Shown piece after piece: positions 60,601-64,000 of a DNA stretch of 64,000 nucleotides (positions within the stretch are counted from its first letter, which is position 1; each line of letters opens with the position of its first letter). The stretch lies in contig VZRS01014860.1 of assembly GCA_013398055.1 (NCBI GenBank), positions 376,414 through 440,413 on the forward strand. The letters run 5' to 3'. This DNA comes from Ifrita kowaldi. Its lineage: Eukaryota > Chordata > Aves > Passeriformes > Cinclosomatidae. A program made the translations under genes and the position numbers. The notes under the pieces are model-generated. The model was not told the DNA's origin. It did not search any database and was given only the letters and a program-made list of their open reading frames with translations.

Positions 60601-63600
60601 TCCCATTTGAAAACATAACTTTGGCAGCTGTGCTTTGCTTGCCTCTGCACGTGGTGGGGTGTTTTTCACAAATTATAAAAAGCATGCTCCTTGCTATGGA
60701 GTGCCTTAAAGTTTCTCTGTCTTAGCTGGAAGAATGGCTTAGTACTGATGTGAAATTGTAGCCAAACTATCACTACTTCACATCGTGTTAATCAGATTTT
60801 TTTTTTCTCTTCGTAACCTGATAGAAGTTCTTTCTGTGTTAAGGTTTCTACTGTTTCTGGCAGATTTGGACTTGGCAAGTGGAAAAAGGGGTAGAATAGA
60901 AAAGGAGGGCAGGACGAGGGTTTAACTGTGTTGCTAACTATCAGTTTGATCTGGTTTGGGCTGTTTTGAGAGCTTTTGGACTTGGGCTGTGAAGTTACTG
61001 TTTCTGCCAGCAGCAGGTCATTCCCTGCTGCCCCTCCCTGAGGGACCTCTGCCTGCAGTGGTCTGTGGCTGTCAAAGGCTGAGTTGCCTTTGGAAATGGG
61101 GGACAAGGGAGGGCTGTCCCTGTATCCTCCCCCTCTCTGCCATCTTCCTGCTACTGTCCTGTTTTTGGAGGGACTTCAAGGACAAGAAGCCAGGAGCAAG
61201 TTATGGAAGCCACAGGCTGTAGGCTGAGCACTGTGCTTTGTCAATTTTGGTTTGGTTTTGTTGGTTTTTTTTTTTTTAAACTAATCAAATATGAAAATTA
61301 CTTCTTCTGAAATAATCAAATAGAAAACCCATTAAACTTTTAGACTTGTTTCAGTTTGCAGAAGTATTTTGCTTTCCCAAAGGACCGGAGTGGAGGGGAA
61401 GCTTGTTTTGCAGAAGCAGCTGTATGTAGGACTGTGTATATATTCATGTGCATGTCTTTTTTGGTTGGGGTTTTTTTCCCTGTCTTGTGTTGAATGCACT
61501 GAGAACTATTTTAGTCTCAGAAGGAAAATGTTTGACTATTCTTCTAGTAATTCCTTTGATGGATGTCTAATTTTGTCCACAGTTGAAACATTGAAGAGCT
61601 CTGGATTCCTCATCTGTTCATCTGCATTTCAGTATATCTAACCAGGGATTTGCGTTGTATTATTGCTTCAATTAAAAAAATCATTGTATTCTCAGTAGAG
61701 AGCTAAATTTCATGTAACTAACTTCTTAACAACATGAATCAATATTGGGTACTTTATAGCACTCTGGAATATGGGTAAAAAATTCCAGCTTAAGCATGAT
61801 TTAGAATGTACATGAAGATAACCTTTTCCCACTGTGCTAATATGATTTGAATTCTTGTAGTTTGATTGTCTTGTCACAATTTTGCTCTTCTTCTACACAT
61901 ACTTCTTGTCTGTGTAAAAGCAGTTACTGCTTCTGTTATTTCCAGGTAACTCTGAATGAAAACAGATTATTGCTGCCTCTTTTTTCCATCAATATTTGCA
62001 GCCCAAATGCATTTGAGTAGCCATTAATAATTTGGTCTACTTATTAGAAATTTTAAAACCCTGAAAGATCATTAATGAGTAACTAAGGAAATGCAGTTGC
62101 CTACACTGTGATATAGAAGTGAAGCTGGTGTATAGAAGTGAAGTTGAATTACAAATAGATAAAATATAGCTCTTGGAATTAGACTCCCTTTTATTTCTGA
62201 ATTGCAGTTTAAAAGCTGAAATAACTGCTCTGGCGAGGCCTCTCTCCATCCCCAGTACTGACAACTGCATCTTATCCCACTTTCACTGTGTAGAACTAAG
62301 GGAAATTGAGTAGGTTTTTGAAAGGGATGCAGAAAAATGCTTGCTCCTCTGCCAGGAATGTGGAAGTAGAATTAATGCTCTTAAAATGCTTTGCTTGGGT
62401 GGGGAGTATTACAGAAGTTTTATTAAAGAATAAAATAGAACTCTGCTAAATCAGTTTGGTTAAGTTTTGTAAACAAATAATGCCAGTTACATAGTTGTTC
62501 TGTAAATGTGTAAATGGATATTTCAGAACAAGAAAAAAAAAAGATTGATTTCTTTTTAGTGGAGATTTATCCCCAAGTAAATAAAACTGAGGGAGTTGTT
62601 CAAGAGGTAGGAAAATGCTCTATAAATACCACAGTTTGAAACCTTGCTCACAGCAGAATCTCTTTGTACTGACAAGGCATGAGAAGACACATCTTTCTTT
62701 ACTCATAAAATCATAACTTCCTTCTCAGCATTTAAATGGTGCTTGCTGTAGGTTGGTGCTGCTTTCCATACAAGGATGGGCTCTGATTTTGATTTGTGGT
62801 TGTAGCAGTTATAACACTGTTCACTTCAGGAAGCCAGCTTTCAGATTTCTCACGGAGATAAGGCAGGTCCTAATGGAGGCATTGGTGATCTGCACCATGG
62901 CTTCTTCCCCTGCTATTAACTTGCAGTGTGACTTCTGCATAAATCCAGAAGGGAGAGGAGAGGAAAACTGTAGTTCACCAAAAAAACTTCCAACTAACCT
63001 CCATTTGGGAAAGGCAACAGAAGAGAGCTGCAGTTACAAAATAACTGCTTACAAGGAGTAGAAAAATAACCTTATCCACTTGATCAAGACAAACATGTTT
63101 AAAATGCTTGTTTAATACTAATATTATCACAGAATGAAATCTAACAGAACCTGCTGTTTTTAAGTGAGTAAATCACTGTGTATCCCCTGGTTGAGTTAGT
63201 TCTAGGCATTGCTTTCACTAAGGCTGATTCCCACACAGGTTTTAGTCTGAGCATGGAAGGTGGTGACCATGTACAATTTTACATACCACCTTTTTAACAG
63301 TCATGTAAAGTAGCCAATACTGTTATTTCCTTGATATAAAACATGATACCTGCTTTCCAAAATATTCTTTAACTAATCTTTCTGTGCACCCATAGCGTAG
63401 CTTACATAAATGATGCAAGGGTTGGGAAAAGATTGGAAAATACTTCTGTCTGTAATTGTGCCAAAGAAAACACACTTATTTTGATTGAGGGTATATTCAT
63501 AGTCTTTAAGTAAGAGAAGAAAACGTATTAGTATTGTAATGTTGCCCATACTACGCCTGTGGATGCGACCACATTACGTCAAGAAAATTCTGTAGTACTG

Positions 63601-63857
63601 AGGCAAGTCATGGGAAATGTTCACACGGAAATCCCGATCTGATGCTGCCACTGATGAAAGGGCATCCCATTTATAGACGAAAACAAGAAACAAGTCAAAG
63701 AAAGTCTGAGAAGCAAAATGTTTTCGTAGTGACATTTAACATTAAGTGCAACAACCATTTTCTCAGGTCAATTTTTCAACCTTTTTCTTTTTTTCTTTTT
63801 ACAGTGGATGGAACTGAGGTTTAACACACTAGCAAAATGCCCACACTGCAAAAAAAT
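54546..63857 (+). CDS. PIP4P2: PIP4P2 (TMEM55A), exons 2-5 of an incomplete gene
   Basis: PIP4P2 is a late endosome/lysosome membrane protein described as a type II phosphatidylinositol-4,5-bisphosphate 4-phosphatase. Its paralogue PIP4P1 is better known as a lysosome-positioning adaptor. Visible exons are 54546-54694, 56084-56190, 57913-58036 and 63805-63857, all with GT-AG borders and matching phases. They cover human residues 36 to about 180: the proline-rich LPPPYTAIASPDASG stretch, a CRVC...CTVC cysteine-pair module, the CX5R segment, and a second pair module CGHC...CPHC. About 35 N-terminal residues (exon 1, acidic-dileucine region) are absent, probably lost at the N at 48843. The two transmembrane segments lie beyond the window. 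At the CX5R site the sequence reads CKDTSRK, so the final Arg is Lys (56165-56167); a nearby Pro is Gln (RCQCNC). The gene is divergent from OTUD6B, as in human. Confidence 0.96.
55335..55365 (+). repeat. Short tandem repeat (tttattatat)3
   Basis: Three tttattatat units with short spacers lie in PIP4P2 intron 2. Confidence 0.75.
56084..56190 (+). CDS. PIP4P2: PIP4P2 exon 3 (CX5R segment)
   Basis: This 107-nt exon runs from the acceptor ttttgtttag to the donor gtaaga. It encodes PIKNPPSGKKYVRCQCNCL followed by LICKDTSRKIGCPRPN and two bases of a Cys codon. The CX5R signature ends in Lys instead of Arg, and the RCPC of human is RCQC. The exon is otherwise conserved and open. Confidence 0.96.
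57913..58036 (+). CDS. PIP4P2: PIP4P2 exon 4
   Basis: This 124-nt exon runs from the acceptor ctcaacacag to the donor gtaagt. It encodes (C)RRIITLGPVMLIPEEQPAQ, then a proline-rich linker and VVCGHCGNTFL, the first half of the second cysteine-pair module. Confidence 0.96.
58928..59512 (+). mobile_element. Solo LTR in PIP4P2 intron 4, songbird ERV type
   Basis: It begins TGAGGTGCTTTAACCCCAGC and contains gttgagataaaaacaattta followed by the aataataat tract, a tatggtatggaata TATA-like block near 59272, and ends near gaatccaggacca. It shares its order of blocks with the LTR at 9221. It lies in the same orientation as PIP4P2. Its exact 3' edge and target duplication are uncertain. Confidence 0.7.
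63805..63857 (+). CDS. PIP4P2: PIP4P2 exon 5
   Basis: This 53-nt exon follows a long pyrimidine tract and tacag, and ends at the donor gtaagt. It encodes WMELRFNTLAKCPHCKK plus two bases (AT) of an Ile codon. It completes the second CxxC pair; the transmembrane exons follow outside the window. Confidence 0.95.
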
Positions 63858-64000
63858 GTAAGTTCTGTGAAAGCAAGGTTACATAAATTACTGTGAAAGA
63901 GCCAGTGTTTCTTCTGTAAAGGTCTTTGGAGTAAAATGTGTTGGCTGTGCTGATTATTTTTTCATGTTCATCTGAGCTTCAAGGCTAAAGTGGATCTTGT

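Noticed and set aside
1..64000. CRISPR arrays, operons, tRNA/rRNA genes, toxin-antitoxin or defence systems
   Set aside because: None seen; the window is a vertebrate genomic region with spliced genes and retroelements.

Overview
The window is vertebrate nuclear DNA, almost certainly avian. It carries several CR1 LINE 3' ends with the bird-typical terminal repeat (ATTCTATGAT units on the sense strand), small introns, and LTRs of a type I associate with songbird genomes. A passerine is my best guess, but the species cannot be fixed from sequence alone.

Only two protein-coding genes can be supported. They form a head-to-head (divergent) pair, in the same arrangement I know from human chromosome 8q21. 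OTUD6B, an OTU-family deubiquitinase, lies on the minus strand: seven coding exons from 29273 down to the stop codon at 21134, followed by a long 3' UTR that probably ends near 19.1 kb. PIP4P2 (TMEM55A), a late endosome/lysosome membrane protein, lies on the plus strand: exons 2-5 at 54546-63857, with the membrane-spanning C-terminal exons beyond the right edge. The first exons of both genes fall at single-N assembly gaps in CpG-rich sequence (29274 and 48843). The OTUD6B start codon and the whole of PIP4P2 exon 1 are therefore not visible.

Layout. 1-19.1 kb: gene-poor, AT-rich intergenic DNA downstream of OTUD6B, with two solo LTRs (1164-1659, 9221-9674), CR1 fragments and two short tandem duplications. 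19.1-29.4 kb: OTUD6B with its CpG island. 29.4-48.8 kb: the shared upstream region of the two genes, holding a CR1 end, a 3.7-kb internally deleted gammaretrovirus-like provirus (30624-34297), two further CR1 copies, and two solo LTRs (40608-40985 with a perfect 6-bp target duplication; 45966-46304 probable). 48.8-64 kb: PIP4P2, with a long intron 1 and an LTR in sense orientation in intron 4.

The most notable coding observation is in PIP4P2. The CX5R signature proposed as its lipid-phosphatase active site reads C-x5-K here, because the arginine position is AAA (Lys). I saw no CRISPR array, operon, prokaryotic defence system or other undescribed molecular system, and I do not claim one.
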